A DNA stretch of 64,000 bases from Yoonia sp. I 8.24 (GTDB lineage Bacteria > Pseudomonadota > Alphaproteobacteria > Rhodobacterales > Rhodobacteraceae): positions 124,001-188,000 of the forward strand of contig NZ_JACXGQ010000003.1 of assembly GCF_022096995.1 (NCBI RefSeq), read 5' to 3'. The notes under the pieces are model-generated. The model saw only the letters and a program-made list of their open reading frames with translations, made no database searches and was not told the DNA's origin. The translations under genes were made by a program, and so were the position numbers. Positions 33,230 to 42,588 of the stretch are shown piece by piece. Position 1 is the first letter of the stretch, and every line of letters begins with the position of its first letter.

Positions 33230-33894
33230 GTTACGCAGTCGTCATTCCGGCCTACAATGCCGAGCGTACCATTGTCGAAACCCTGGATTCGATCTTGGCG
33301 CAAACCTGTCAACCATCCGAGATTGTTGTTGTCGATGACGGATCGACTGATAGCACCGTTGAAATTGCCAAAGCCCATCGCGCAGCAACCCGTGTTATCA
33401 GCCAAACAAACACTGGGTGTGGCGGGGCAACGACATATGCGATCAGCCTGACAAGCGCCCCTGTCATCGCCGCGTTGGATGCCGACGACATCTGGTTGCC
33501 GCAGAAAATGGAACAACAATTGGAGCATCTGGCGGCCCTAGGTCCCAGCGCAATCTCGTTCACGAAGTCGCGCCAGTTTCACCATGATGACAATGATCGC
33601 AAGAAGGGTGTCGAACGGGACGCCATCATACGTTCAACGATGGTTCTGCATAGGCCTACATTTGAAAAAGTCGGCCCAATCATTGACCCACCCGGTGGCG
33701 CAGGTGACATGGTGGATTGGCTGGCGCGCGCACGCGTGGCTGGCTTCACCCTGAATATTTTGCCCGAGGTGCTAATGTTGCGCCGTATCATCCCGGGCAG
33801 CATGACCTACAGCGCTGAGGACGAAAGCCATCGCGGGTACTTGTCCGTTGCACGGGCGGCAATCATGCGCCGCCGTCAGGCTGAACAAAAATGA
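33226..33894 (+). CDS. glycosyltransferase family 2
   Basis: A 222-residue GT-A protein beginning MSYAVVIPAYNAERTIVETL, then VVDDGSTDSTVEIAK and the DxD motif AALDADDIW. It is short for the family and lacks a long acceptor domain, ending soon after EVLMLRRIIPGSMTY. It overlaps the preceding GT2 by 4 nt (ATGA) and the following nucleotidyltransferase by 4 nt. Two adjacent, different GT2s imply at least a disaccharide or two modification steps. The specific sugar is not visible. Confidence 0.85.
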   Translation: MSYAVVIPAYNAERTIVETLDSILAQTCQPSEIVVVDDGSTDSTVEIAKAHRAATRVISQTNTGCGGATTYAISLTSAPVIAALDADDIWLPQKMEQQLEHLAALGPSAISFTKSRQFHHDDNDRKKGVERDAIIRSTMVLHRPTFEKVGPIIDPPGGAGDMVDWLARARVAGFTLNILPEVLMLRRIIPGSMTYSAEDESHRGYLSVARAAIMRRRQAEQK

Positions 33895-35351
33895 ACAGTT
33901 TCCCGTCACGCCGATTTCCTAATTTTGCTTGGGCGTGGCCAGACGGCGGGCGTTTGCAATTGCTGCAAGCCGCCTTAAACCCCGACGAAGATATCGCGCT
34001 TCAGGCTTTGTCCACTTGGCTTTCTCAAAATGACCTCGATGATGCTAGCTTTCCTGAACACCGGCTCTTTGCGGCGATCACAACCCGTTTTGGGCGCAAG
34101 CTTGAAGGCTTGGCAGAATACCCGCGACTTGTTGGATTGCTTCGCCTGCACTGGACACAATCACGTCTCGCGGTTTCCGCCAATCTGCCACCTGTACGAA
34201 AATTCGTAGAGATGGGGCTAAAACCCGTCCTTCTTAAGGGCGCGGCGCGGGTTGCTCTTGATCCTACACAGCAAAAGTCACGCAGTGCGTTCGATCTTGA
34301 TCTCGTGATGCCAGATGCGGATTTTGAAACCGCAGTGTGTATGTTGCTTGATGATGGCTGGCAATCAACTCGCGGCGAAAGTGCGCTGGGGCTACGGGCC
34401 AGGTTGTCCAGTGTTCGCGCGCGCAATTTTAAGAAAGGTCGTTTCGGCGATATCGACCTGCACCGTTGCGCCTATCAAAACATTCAGGCGAACGCGCGGT
34501 TTGATGCAGAACTGCTTCGGGACGCGTTACCAGTCACATACTATGATCTGCCTGTATTTGTGCCGTCAGTCGAAGAACGCTTGGTGATGGCGATGGGGCA
34601 TGGCGCGTGGGACGGTCACCACCACAGCGACTGGTTGGTTGATATCGCTGGCATGCTGAACAGCGAAACAGTTGACTGGGACAAGCTATATGCCATCGCG
34701 CGAGGTCGAAATCTGCGCGGGCCAATAGCCATTGCGCTATCTTTCCTCGCAACGGAGATTAACATCCCCTTGCCTGATGACGTACTGCGCCGTTTCGGCG
34801 CACATACATCGCGGGCAAGGCTGCGCGATATCCCGTCTTTGATACTGGCGCGTGATACACAAAACCTGTCGGCCTTTCAGACCCGTGTGCGCGCTATTGT
34901 TCACGGGGCGTCACGTTTAGGAAGATCGGGCCGAGATGCGAAACGTGACACGCGCCAATTGCGGAGGTTTACGCGTCCCGCGCAGGTCAGCGATCCAAGC
35001 CCATCTGTTTTTTCTCACGTGTCTGCCCAACCTCAATCAATCGCGCCCGGAACCTGGACATTGAAAGCAAAACTATTGTTCAAGATGCCGGCTGTACGCA
35101 GGCGCATAGAACTTGAAATCAACGGCCCTGACCGCAACCTTGGTCACGTGCAAGTACTGCATCTTCGCAAGTCGGCAGGAACCTTCGTCGCCCAGTTTTC
35201 GATAAAACTGGAACTGGAAGAGACGGACTTTCCAATATCCTTAGTGTCTCTGAACAGCAAATACGTCGAAGCTGAACCCGACGCGCCCGAGCGTATCAAA
35301 TATGATCGACTGCCGTTTGTCCCGCTCCTCTTGGAGCTTAACCAAGGTTAG
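33891..35351 (+). CDS. NTP_transf_5 nucleotidyltransferase-family protein
   Basis: A 486-residue protein of the uncharacterised nucleotidyltransferase group PF14907. The core KPVLLKGAARVALDPTQQKS then AFDLDLVMPDADFETAVCML contains the LKG and D-x-D elements where nucleotide and metal would bind, followed by GDIDLHRCAYQN and SVEERLVMAMGHGAWDGHHH. Such proteins recur next to HprK-like kinases and PqqD proteins in glycan or peptide clusters, but their reaction is unknown. The last 100 or so residues form a separate domain. It starts at ATG 33891, overlapping the GT2 by 4 nt, and is the last gene of the coupled run. Confidence 0.8.
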   Translation: MNSFPSRRFPNFAWAWPDGGRLQLLQAALNPDEDIALQALSTWLSQNDLDDASFPEHRLFAAITTRFGRKLEGLAEYPRLVGLLRLHWTQSRLAVSANLPPVRKFVEMGLKPVLLKGAARVALDPTQQKSRSAFDLDLVMPDADFETAVCMLLDDGWQSTRGESALGLRARLSSVRARNFKKGRFGDIDLHRCAYQNIQANARFDAELLRDALPVTYYDLPVFVPSVEERLVMAMGHGAWDGHHHSDWLVDIAGMLNSETVDWDKLYAIARGRNLRGPIAIALSFLATEINIPLPDDVLRRFGAHTSRARLRDIPSLILARDTQNLSAFQTRVRAIVHGASRLGRSGRDAKRDTRQLRRFTRPAQVSDPSPSVFSHVSAQPQSIAPGTWTLKAKLLFKMPAVRRRIELEINGPDRNLGHVQVLHLRKSAGTFVAQFSIKLELEETDFPISLVSLNSKYVEAEPDAPERIKYDRLPFVPLLLELNQG

Positions 35352-35681
35352 ATTTAGGGCCGTTCTGATCTGAAGGACATGTAAGCATGAAGAACCAGCG
35401 GTGCGGAAGAAGCGGATCAGATTAGGAACCTGGGCAATGTGAACCAAAAGCAGGCTAGTTTTTGTTCCGCAGCTTTTAGGGGGGCAAACGAACGGCTCAT
35501 GTATGAGTTTTTTGATGAAGCAGCGCCAATGTCTTCTTGCCAGTGCAGTTGCATCTCGCGAAGAGACTTAGATGAACCGGATAGTGCCTGAGGGCGGCAG
35601 CCGCTTTAGTCTTAAGAGCAGCGGTCAGGCGGGTCCCGTAAAATCGTTGACAAACATTTGCTTCTCTGCGCTGTAGTAGCC
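35352..35681. other. gap after the PqqD operon; mostly no gene seen
   Basis: This 330-nt stretch has no convincing gene or terminator. Apart from the 30-codon frame described separately (35499-35591), it holds a direct T-rich patch near 35456-35464 and a possible -35 TTGACA at 35648-35653 shortly before the start of the next gene. It may carry that gene's promoter. Confidence 0.4.
35499..35591 (+). CDS. candidate 30-residue Cys-containing peptide (speculative)
   Basis: ATG 35499 opens a 30-codon frame, MYEFFDEAAPMSSCQCSCIS with ISRRDLDEPDSA at its end, holding three cysteines in C-x-C-x-C. It lies 147 nt downstream of the last gene of the PqqD operon on the same strand. A G-rich patch (AGGGGGG) lies 12-18 nt upstream, farther than a good ribosome site. 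An acidic start followed by a small-residue core is what a RiPP precursor might look like, but a frame of this length also arises by chance. Confidence 0.15.
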   Translation: MYEFFDEAAPMSSCQCSCISRRDLDEPDSA

Positions 35682-37742
35682 ATGCTTCACTACTATTGCT
35701 TTGCCCATGAACCGATCCGATTTGCGCTAGATCCGCGCGTTGTCGTCGTTGAAATGGGACCGCGCGGTGCGAGCAAGGTTGAAGCGACCAATCAGGTTGT
35801 ACACGCCTATGATTTGGTTGAGGATCTTGCGAAGGATCATTGCTGGCTAGGTGGTAGTCTTGGCAGTTTTGCCGTGCTGCGCCATCTCGCGCAGGTCGGT
35901 GCATCGCCTACAGATCGTGTATGCATTTCGCATTACCGTCGCTTTTTGTCGCCTGAACAACATGGGCAAGATGCGGCATCTGAGCCGGGTATCCGCACGA
36001 TTTCTACTGCGGATTGTGCGGTGCTAAACCCCTACAGCCTTGCCGAAAGCCATGCTCTCCCAATTCTCACTTCACAGCCTTGGACGGGCGGTTTTGGTGT
36101 GGGGCTTTCGGTGCGCGATCAATATGCGCGGGCACATTATCTAGAGGATCTCGACCGCTATATCGCGTTGGCGGTTGAGCTTGGTATTGTTGATCAAGGG
36201 AAGGTTGCACAATACCTTGACGCCCCAGTTTTTATTCCCGGCGGCATAGAGTTCAGCATGTGCCCGGTATCAATTTACGTTGATATCATTCAGAAAATCG
36301 AAAAATTGAACCGCGCCTATCTTGCGCGCTTTGAGACAGCTCACCGATCTGACTACCAAGATCGGTTTCTCTGCTACTGCAATGAACGGTTGGGCAGTTT
36401 CTTTTTGTCTGAGGCTGTGTTGGATTTGGATGCGCCTGAGGGGGATTGTGCGGGTTACATGCATATTGTGACCCCAACGCAAGCGATTGAACCGGGGATT
36501 TGGCAACCGCAAAGCGCGGCGCAAAAAACGCAAAGGATACTCACTGGCCGGACCTGTGTGTTGCACGTCGGGATGCCGCAAACAGGCGCGACAAGCCTTC
36601 AGTTCGCATTGCAGGACTACGATGACGGGCAGAGCATATCTGCGGGCCATATGATGCCCAATGGCTACCCAGTGAATAACGCGCTGATTGCGGGCGCGTT
36701 AGAACAACATGAAATCGATGCCTGTTTGGATTTTGTTGACCGGCTGGGGCAGACTGACCTTGATACGCGCTACCATGGTTGCGCGTGGGCGCTAAACGAT
36801 CTGCGCCGTGATCTGGGACATCATCCGCATAGGGATGGCATCCGCGACGGGCTTGTTGCTTGGTTATCGGCACATTCGACTCCGCGTGTGCTGTTTTCGG
36901 CGCCTGCACTGTTCAATATGCCCTCTGTCATGGGTCAGTTGTCGGCCTGGCTCGGCGCATTGTTTGATGATGTGCAGGTTATAGCATATGTTAGCCCCCC
37001 AGAAACACGTTTTGGGTCTGCGCTTGCGGATGCAGTCAGCGCTGTCGAATTTTCACAGTCTCGGTGGCTTTGGAAGCAACCGATTGAGGGGATTTCAATT
37101 GGTGGCGATCGCTTTATTGCTGCCTCCAAAGCGCAGTTTGGCCCTGCAAATGTGCGCGTAGTTCCTTACGATCGTGCAACGCTTATCGGGCATGATATCA
37201 CCCATGATTTTTGCGCGCGTTTTGATTTGGATATTGAAAAAGCGAAAGCGCTGAACGTGCCACATGGTCTCAGTGCCGAAGCGACAGCTATCCTCGCAAC
37301 CTATGTGGCATACGCGCGCGCCGATCCGCTGCCCGCAAGGAGCTTTGGTAACCGGATGGCATTGCACAAAGTTCTCGAAAGCTTTGGGGAAAAGGTTTTC
37401 TTGCTGAATGAGGCAGGCGGAGGTGTTGGCAATGATTATGTGCGCATCACAACGCGACAGGACATTCTCGATTTTGGTGCGGAGCAGATCGAAAGTTTCC
37501 GACAGCATTTGGCTTCACAATGGTCGCTGCAACTGCCTAAATCGGTCAACAGCAGCCGGGTGCTCGGTCAATATTTGGATGAATTGATGCGGTCGAAGCT
37601 GCGGGCAAAGATTACGCCAGTTTTGCCGCAAGGGTTTGATCCCGATCGGTACATTTGGAAGAATCGAGATGTGGCTTTAGCAGGTATTTCGGCAGAGAAA
37701 CATTTCCTAAGGCATGGGTACTTTGAGGGGCGTCAGACCTAG
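35682..37742 (+). CDS. fusion: DUF4422-like GT domain + sulfotransferase-like domain + NPDV/EGR tail
   Basis: A roughly 686-residue fusion. Residues 1-280 resemble DUF4422-type glycosyltransferase domains (CWLGGSLGSFAVLRHL, then ISHYRRFLSPEQ and a late FLCYCNERLGSFFL). From about residue 292 comes a sulfotransferase-like domain, CVLHVGMPQTGATSLQFAL. Its expected Lys in K-T-G-T-T is Gln and the third position of TGT is Ala, so PAPS binding may be impaired. The last 35 residues, GFDPDRYIWKNRDVALAGIS then HFLRHGYFEGRQT, form a tail shared with the 43868 gene. ATG 35682 is chosen over the TTG 24 nt upstream. The domain combination is unusual. Confidence 0.62.
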   Translation: MLHYYCFAHEPIRFALDPRVVVVEMGPRGASKVEATNQVVHAYDLVEDLAKDHCWLGGSLGSFAVLRHLAQVGASPTDRVCISHYRRFLSPEQHGQDAASEPGIRTISTADCAVLNPYSLAESHALPILTSQPWTGGFGVGLSVRDQYARAHYLEDLDRYIALAVELGIVDQGKVAQYLDAPVFIPGGIEFSMCPVSIYVDIIQKIEKLNRAYLARFETAHRSDYQDRFLCYCNERLGSFFLSEAVLDLDAPEGDCAGYMHIVTPTQAIEPGIWQPQSAAQKTQRILTGRTCVLHVGMPQTGATSLQFALQDYDDGQSISAGHMMPNGYPVNNALIAGALEQHEIDACLDFVDRLGQTDLDTRYHGCAWALNDLRRDLGHHPHRDGIRDGLVAWLSAHSTPRVLFSAPALFNMPSVMGQLSAWLGALFDDVQVIAYVSPPETRFGSALADAVSAVEFSQSRWLWKQPIEGISIGGDRFIAASKAQFGPANVRVVPYDRATLIGHDITHDFCARFDLDIEKAKALNVPHGLSAEATAILATYVAYARADPLPARSFGNRMALHKVLESFGEKVFLLNEAGGGVGNDYVRITTRQDILDFGAEQIESFRQHLASQWSLQLPKSVNSSRVLGQYLDELMRSKLRAKITPVLPQGFDPDRYIWKNRDVALAGISAEKHFLRHGYFEGRQT

Positions 37743-37765
37743 ACCACTGCGCGCGGGCTGTCTAA

Positions 37766-37790
37766 AAGCCCAAGTTGTTTTGTTGGGCTT
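37766..37790 (+). terminator. stem-loop after the fusion gene
   Basis: AAGCCCAA (37766-37773) pairs perfectly with TTGGGCTT (37783-37790) around a 9-nt T-rich loop, 24 nt after the stop. The downstream A-T-T-T is short, so termination is plausible but not certain. Confidence 0.5.
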
Positions 37791-37878
37791 ATTTGGCTAT
37801 TTGAACTGGTAGTACCCCAAATACGCGTGCGGCGCGTGCAGTCTTGGGGCAGGCTAATGATTGTTTTGAGGGTGTGCA

Positions 37879-39039
37879 TTGCCACCAGTTTGGAAATTAA
37901 AGCGTGAACTGATCCGGCTTGCGTCACAGACCAGAGACCTGCCGCGTCGGGTTTTGGAATGTCACGCGCGCAAGAAATACGACAGTGTGCGCTGGGACAA
38001 TATCCGTATTTCTGGCGCATCAGAAGCACAGACGTCAAAGTATTGTATCTTGCTCGTATTCCAGCCGGCGGAGCTGCCCGCATCTTTGATCCGGACATGC
38101 GAATTCATGAAAACCAAAGGCTACAATGTCATTGTTGTTGCAAATGGCGGGTTGCGCGTTTCCGCACGCGAACAGGTTTTGACATCGGCTTGGCGGCTCT
38201 TGGAGCGTCCCAATTTCGGCTATGATTTTGGGGGCATGCGCGACGCCATCCACTATCTGCAAGAGCAGCAGGTTTCGCCCACAAAACTGGCGCTAATGAA
38301 TGACAGCATTTGGTTCCCAATGTGGACTGGCAGTGACGTAATTGAACGCTTAGAGTGCTCTGGTTGTGATGTGACAGGGCTACTGCTGCATGTGCCGACG
38401 CGCAACGAATACCCAAATCATATGGCGCAATCGCGCCCCTTAAGCAAACGCGCGGAACATATTGAATCCTATCTGACAATGGTGTCCGCCAAAGCATATG
38501 ATGACCCGGCATTTGCGCAGTTTTGGGCGACGTATGAGCAAACCAATTCCAAGATACTCACGATCAAACGCGGAGAGGTTGGATTTTCGCGCGCTATGGA
38601 GAACGCGGGGCTGACAGTTGGGGCTTTGTCGCGTCGGTGGCTGTTTTTGCAAGAAATAAAGACGCGCTCTGATCGCTTTATTGAACAGACCCTGCGCTAT
38701 GCGGCCTATTCTGACGCCCATTTTGAGCGTGAATCTGTGGCCCTTCTAGCCGCACCGCGTGACGGTACTTGGCGCGACGATGCGTTGGAACATATTGAAG
38801 ATGTGGTGCGCGCACGTCGGTTTAATGTGTCGTTTTGTTGGGCGACCGAGCAGATATTTCAAACGGCATTTCTGAAAAAGAACATCGACCGGTTGTTCCG
38901 TATTGGCCGGATCCGGTTTTTGGAAGGCGTCGATAATGGCGACATACTTTGTGACAATCTGGAAGCGCTTGCCGAGCTTAGAACAATCACAGAAATTGAT
39001 CGCGTGAAAGTTCCAGAAAACACATGGTCCCCACGCTAG
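37879..39039 (+). CDS. RgpF-like rhamnan synthesis protein
   Basis: A 386-residue protein with hallmarks of the rhamnan-synthesis F family: GYNVIVVANGGLRVS, then RPNFGYDFGGMRDAIHYLQE and LALMNDSIWFPMWTGSDVIE with GCDVTGLLLH. RgpF-type proteins take part in building or extending rhamnose-containing polysaccharides. The start is TTG with GAGGGT upstream. The gene converges on rfbA, with which it overlaps by 4 nt at the 3' ends. Together with dTDP-rhamnose genes and the second RgpF-like gene at 42589 it indicates rhamnose in the surface glycan. Confidence 0.8.
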   Translation: MPPVWKLKRELIRLASQTRDLPRRVLECHARKKYDSVRWDNIRISGASEAQTSKYCILLVFQPAELPASLIRTCEFMKTKGYNVIVVANGGLRVSAREQVLTSAWRLLERPNFGYDFGGMRDAIHYLQEQQVSPTKLALMNDSIWFPMWTGSDVIERLECSGCDVTGLLLHVPTRNEYPNHMAQSRPLSKRAEHIESYLTMVSAKAYDDPAFAQFWATYEQTNSKILTIKRGEVGFSRAMENAGLTVGALSRRWLFLQEIKTRSDRFIEQTLRYAAYSDAHFERESVALLAAPRDGTWRDDALEHIEDVVRARRFNVSFCWATEQIFQTAFLKKNIDRLFRIGRIRFLEGVDNGDILCDNLEALAELRTITEIDRVKVPENTWSPR

Positions 39040-39905
39040 TCGAGGATCGATAGAAGGTGGTTTCCATAGGTGCTTTTACGATATATTTCTGCTTGTTGGC
39101 GCAGATCATCGGCGCTGATCCAACCTAGGTGATAGGCAATTTCTTCGGGCGACCCGACCTGTAGCCCCTGTCGTTCAGTCATCGTGCGCACGAAATTTCC
39201 TGCATCAAGCAGGCTACTGTGGGTCCCCGTGTCCAGCCAAGCGAAACCGCGTCCCATGTGCTCGACGCCTAGCGCGCCTTCTGCACGATAAAGTTCAAGA
39301 AGGTCGGTAATCTCAAGTTCCCCTCTCTGGGAAGGGTTTACCTTTGCGGCCAATTCAGGCGCGCGCCCATCAAGGAAATAAAGGCCTGTTACAGCGTAAT
39401 TCGATGGCGCCTTTTGGGGTTTTTCTACAATCTCTGTGACATTGCCGTCGGGATCGAAATCCACGACGCCATACCGTTCAGGATCGTTGACGTGATACCC
39501 AAAGACAGTCCCTCCGTTATGCCGTTCATTCGCGGTGGCAAGCAGGTCACGCAATCCGTGGCCGAAAAAGATATTGTCGCCAAGTATCATGGCCGACGGG
39601 GCACCGGCGAGAAATTCGCTCGCAAGGATATATGCCTGTGCAAGCCCTTCGGGTTCGGGTTGGCTGATCCAAGTGAAGCGTAACCCCCACTGACTGCCGT
39701 CGCCCATCAATCTTTGGAATTGTGACTGATCATCAGGCGTTGTGATGATCGCGATTTCACGTATGCCACTGAGCATCAGAACTGAGAGCGGGTAGTAAAT
39801 CATCGGCTTGTCATAGACCGGCAAAAGTTGTTTTGACGCACCGATGGTTGTTGGCCAAAGACGCGAACCCGTCCCACCAGCTAAGATGATACCCTTGCGT
39901 TTCAT
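39036..39905 (-). CDS. rfbA: glucose-1-phosphate thymidylyltransferase
   Basis: A 289-residue RmlA, first enzyme of dTDP-L-rhamnose synthesis (glucose-1-phosphate + dTTP). It has RKGIILAGGTGSRLWPTT, then SKQLLPVYDKPMIYYPLSVL, ILGDNIFFGHGL and GLYFLDG. The tail WLDTGTHSSLLDAGNFV is typical. ATG 39905 is used because MKRKGIIL is the conserved start and it overlaps the rfbD stop by 4 nt. Last gene of the rfbCBDA operon. Confidence 0.96.
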   Translation of the reverse strand: MKRKGIILAGGTGSRLWPTTIGASKQLLPVYDKPMIYYPLSVLMLSGIREIAIITTPDDQSQFQRLMGDGSQWGLRFTWISQPEPEGLAQAYILASEFLAGAPSAMILGDNIFFGHGLRDLLATANERHNGGTVFGYHVNDPERYGVVDFDPDGNVTEIVEKPQKAPSNYAVTGLYFLDGRAPELAAKVNPSQRGELEITDLLELYRAEGALGVEHMGRGFAWLDTGTHSSLLDAGNFVRTMTERQGLQVGSPEEIAYHLGWISADDLRQQAEIYRKSTYGNHLLSILD

Positions 39906-40768
39906 ATCTTTGCCTCGCTTCTTTGCTCGGCAATGATGTCGCTGAGGCTTTTCCGCCAATCCGGCTGGACGATACTAAACGCCTCGGTCAGTGAAGTGCA
40001 ATCAAGTCGCGAATTTGCGGGGCGTTCTGCAATGGTAGGACAGGCGCTTGATGGAATATCATGGATCGCGCAGTTCAGCCCGCTAGTTTCCATGATTGCG
40101 CGCGCGAAACCGGCCCAGCTGACTGCTGGTTTGCCGCAGAAATGATAGGTGCCACCATCATGCCCGTCCACCATCGCGCGTGCTGCCTGAAAGAGCGCAG
40201 TGGCGATATCACCTGCAGCAGTTGGGCCACCGATTTGATCGGCGACGACATTGATCGTGTCGCGGTCTTTGCCAAGCCGTTGCATGGTCAGAAAAAAATT
40301 CTTCCCGTGATCTGAAAACACCCAGCTTGTGCGCAAAATAAAATGACGCGCGCCGCTTTTTCGAATGGCAATCTCGCCGGCCAATTTCGAACGCCCATAT
40401 GCGGACAACGGCTTTGCTGCCTGATCTGGTGGAATGGAATGGGTTCCCGCGCCGTCAAAGATATAATCTGTTGAGAGATGTAAGAACGGGATATTTTTTT
40501 GCGCGCAAGCCGTGGCCATTGCGCCGGGTGCATCTGCATTGATGACGGTTGCAATTTGTTCTTCGCTTTCGGCTTCATCGACCGCGGTAAAAGCCGCCGC
40601 ATTGATGACGGCATCTACATCAGCCGCCATAATCGCTGCATTGCAGATCTCGGGAGAGAGTAAATCCGCAGCTTCGCGACCGAGAAAGATGCAGGTCACA
40701 TCTGATGGGCAATTGCGCGCAAGCGCGGTGGCGACCTGGCCGGTTTTTCCAAGGACCAAAATCTTCAT
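39902..40768 (-). CDS. rfbD: dTDP-4-dehydrorhamnose reductase
   Basis: A 288-residue RmlD, final step to dTDP-L-rhamnose. NAD(P)-binding start [35 protein letters not shown]; catalytic region [10 protein letters not shown] with Y-x-x-x-K in [23 protein letters not shown]. It overlaps rfbB and rfbA by 4 nt each. Confidence 0.96.
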   Translation of the reverse strand: MKILVLGKTGQVATALARNCPSDVTCIFLGREAADLLSPEICNAAIMAADVDAVINAAAFTAVDEAESEEQIATVINADAPGAMATACAQKNIPFLHLSTDYIFDGAGTHSIPPDQAAKPLSAYGRSKLAGEIAIRKSGARHFILRTSWVFSDHGKNFFLTMQRLGKDRDTINVVADQIGGPTAAGDIATALFQAARAMVDGHDGGTYHFCGKPAVSWAGFARAIMETSGLNCAIHDIPSSACPTIAERPANSRLDCTSLTEAFSIVQPDWRKSLSDIIAEQRSEAKI

Positions 40769-41814
40769 CGCGATACGCCCAACCGCGCGCCAACGCCTTT
40801 GCGATTAAGTAGAGGGCGCCACCACTCTTCGTTATCAAGATACCATTGCACTGTTCGCTCTAACCCTTCTTGGAGAGAGACCGATGGCTCCCAGCAAAGT
40901 GCCTCGCGCATGCGGGTCGCGTCAATTGCATAGCGCGCATCATGGCCAGGGCGGTCAGCGACATGGGTGATCTGATCAGCGTAAGTGCCTCGGGGGCAGG
41001 GGCGTTTCTTATCAAGTATGCCACAGATCATGCGGATCAGATCAATATTGCGCAGTTCATTATTGCCGCCGATATTGTAGCTGCTGCCGATTTTGCCACG
41101 TTGCAAGACTTGCAGTAATGCGTCGGCGTGATCTTCGACAAACAGCCAATCGCGGATGTTTTCGCCAGTGCCGTAAACGGGAATATCTTTCCCGGCCAAA
41201 GCACTCAAAATTACCACCGGAATTAGCTTTTCCGGGAAATGATAGGGGCCATAATTATTGGAACAGTTCGTCAGGACGATTGGCAGCCCATATGTCGCGT
41301 GCCAGGCTCGGACCAAGTGATCTGATGCCGCTTTTGACGCAGCATAGGGAGAGCGCGGATCATAGGCCGTACTTTCGGTGAATTTTTGCCCGGGATCGGC
41401 GGAAAGCGATCCAAAAACTTCATCGGTTGAAACATGAAGGAAACGAAAGCTGTCTGGCTTGCCTGACTTGATCCAATAGGATCTGGCGGCCTCTAACAGG
41501 TTGAACGTGCCCGTCATATTCGTGTCGATAAAGTCCGCAGGTGCATCTATTGAACGGTCGACGTGGGATTCCGCGGCCAAATGCAAAACGGCTTCTGGCC
41601 TGTGTTCGGCAAATATCGGGTCAAGCGCAGCGCGGTTTCGGATGTCCGCGTGTGCAAAGGTGTAGCCGGGCGCATCTTTGACAGACCGCAGGTTTTCGAG
41701 ACACGCCGCATATGTCAGCGCATCAAGATTGATCACATCATGTCCGCGGCCTATCGCAACTCGCACAACGGCTGACCCAATAAATCCGGCGCCGCCTGTG
41801 ACCAGCAGCTTCAT
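40765..41814 (-). CDS. rfbB: dTDP-glucose 4,6-dehydratase
   Basis: A 349-residue RmlB of the extended SDR family. It has [20 protein letters not shown] and [13 protein letters not shown], then [13 protein letters not shown] and [11 protein letters not shown]. The catalytic Y-x-x-x-K is in [14 protein letters not shown], followed by [17 protein letters not shown]. It dehydrates dTDP-glucose to the 4-keto-6-deoxy sugar. Overlaps rfbC and rfbD by 4 nt. Confidence 0.97.
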   Translation of the reverse strand: MKLLVTGGAGFIGSAVVRVAIGRGHDVINLDALTYAACLENLRSVKDAPGYTFAHADIRNRAALDPIFAEHRPEAVLHLAAESHVDRSIDAPADFIDTNMTGTFNLLEAARSYWIKSGKPDSFRFLHVSTDEVFGSLSADPGQKFTESTAYDPRSPYAASKAASDHLVRAWHATYGLPIVLTNCSNNYGPYHFPEKLIPVVILSALAGKDIPVYGTGENIRDWLFVEDHADALLQVLQRGKIGSSYNIGGNNELRNIDLIRMICGILDKKRPCPRGTYADQITHVADRPGHDARYAIDATRMREALCWEPSVSLQEGLERTVQWYLDNEEWWRPLLNRKGVGARLGVSR

Positions 41815-42377
41815 GTGAATTGCTCATAGGTGAAGGGAGAGCTGAATTCTGAAAACGGTGGTGCGGTGGCATCTTTTTCCGAAAGAATTGGTGCGCCTGA
41901 AAGGGACCAGTCAATGCCCATACTGTCCCATCTGACCGATCCATCGCAGTCGGGAGCATAATAATCGCTACACTTGTATTGCACTTCGGTTTGCGGCACG
42001 CGGGTCACAAACCCATGCAAGAACCCTTTGGGGATAAACAGCTGTGCGCCGTTTTGCGCGGTCAAATCAATACCTGCCCAAGTACCAAACGTCGGAGACC
42101 CTTTGCGGATATCAACGGCGACATCGTAGATCGCCCCTTTGGTACAGCGTACAAGCTTGTCTTGGGCCTGCGGCGTTGATTGGAAGTGCAGCCCGCGCAA
42201 AGTGCCGGCGGCTTCGGACCGAGAATGGTTATCTTGCACAAAATCAGCGGAAATTCCGACGGCCTGCAGATCGCGTTTGTTCCATGTTTCTTCAAAGTAG
42301 CCCCGCGTATCGCTAAACCGCTTTGGCTGGACCACGATCAGATCGGGAATTGACAGGCGGTGGGCTGGAATGGGCAT
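41811..42377 (-). CDS. rfbC: dTDP-4-dehydrorhamnose 3,5-epimerase
   Basis: A 188-residue RmlC cupin. [19 protein letters not shown], then [18 protein letters not shown] with the catalytic His, [14 protein letters not shown] and [10 protein letters not shown]. First gene of the rfbCBDA operon, divergent from an RgpF-like gene across a 211-nt intergenic space that must hold both promoters. Confidence 0.97.
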   Translation of the reverse strand: MPIPAHRLSIPDLIVVQPKRFSDTRGYFEETWNKRDLQAVGISADFVQDNHSRSEAAGTLRGLHFQSTPQAQDKLVRCTKGAIYDVAVDIRKGSPTFGTWAGIDLTAQNGAQLFIPKGFLHGFVTRVPQTEVQYKCSDYYAPDCDGSVRWDSMGIDWSLSGAPILSEKDATAPPFSEFSSPFTYEQFT

Positions 42378-42588
42378 AAAGAATTCTACTTAACACGGCG
42401 TGAATAATCTGGCAGCAACGCAGCCAAAGTAATTCAAAGGGTAGAGGTTGTTGCGCAAAGGTGCAATCAATCAGACTTCCGTTTCGCCGACCCACATCCA
42501 AGACCTGGCAATTCGCTCTCGCATAGGCGGCGGTTAAGGTGATACGACATCAAAATAAAATGCTAACACCCTAATCGCGGGCGCATAC

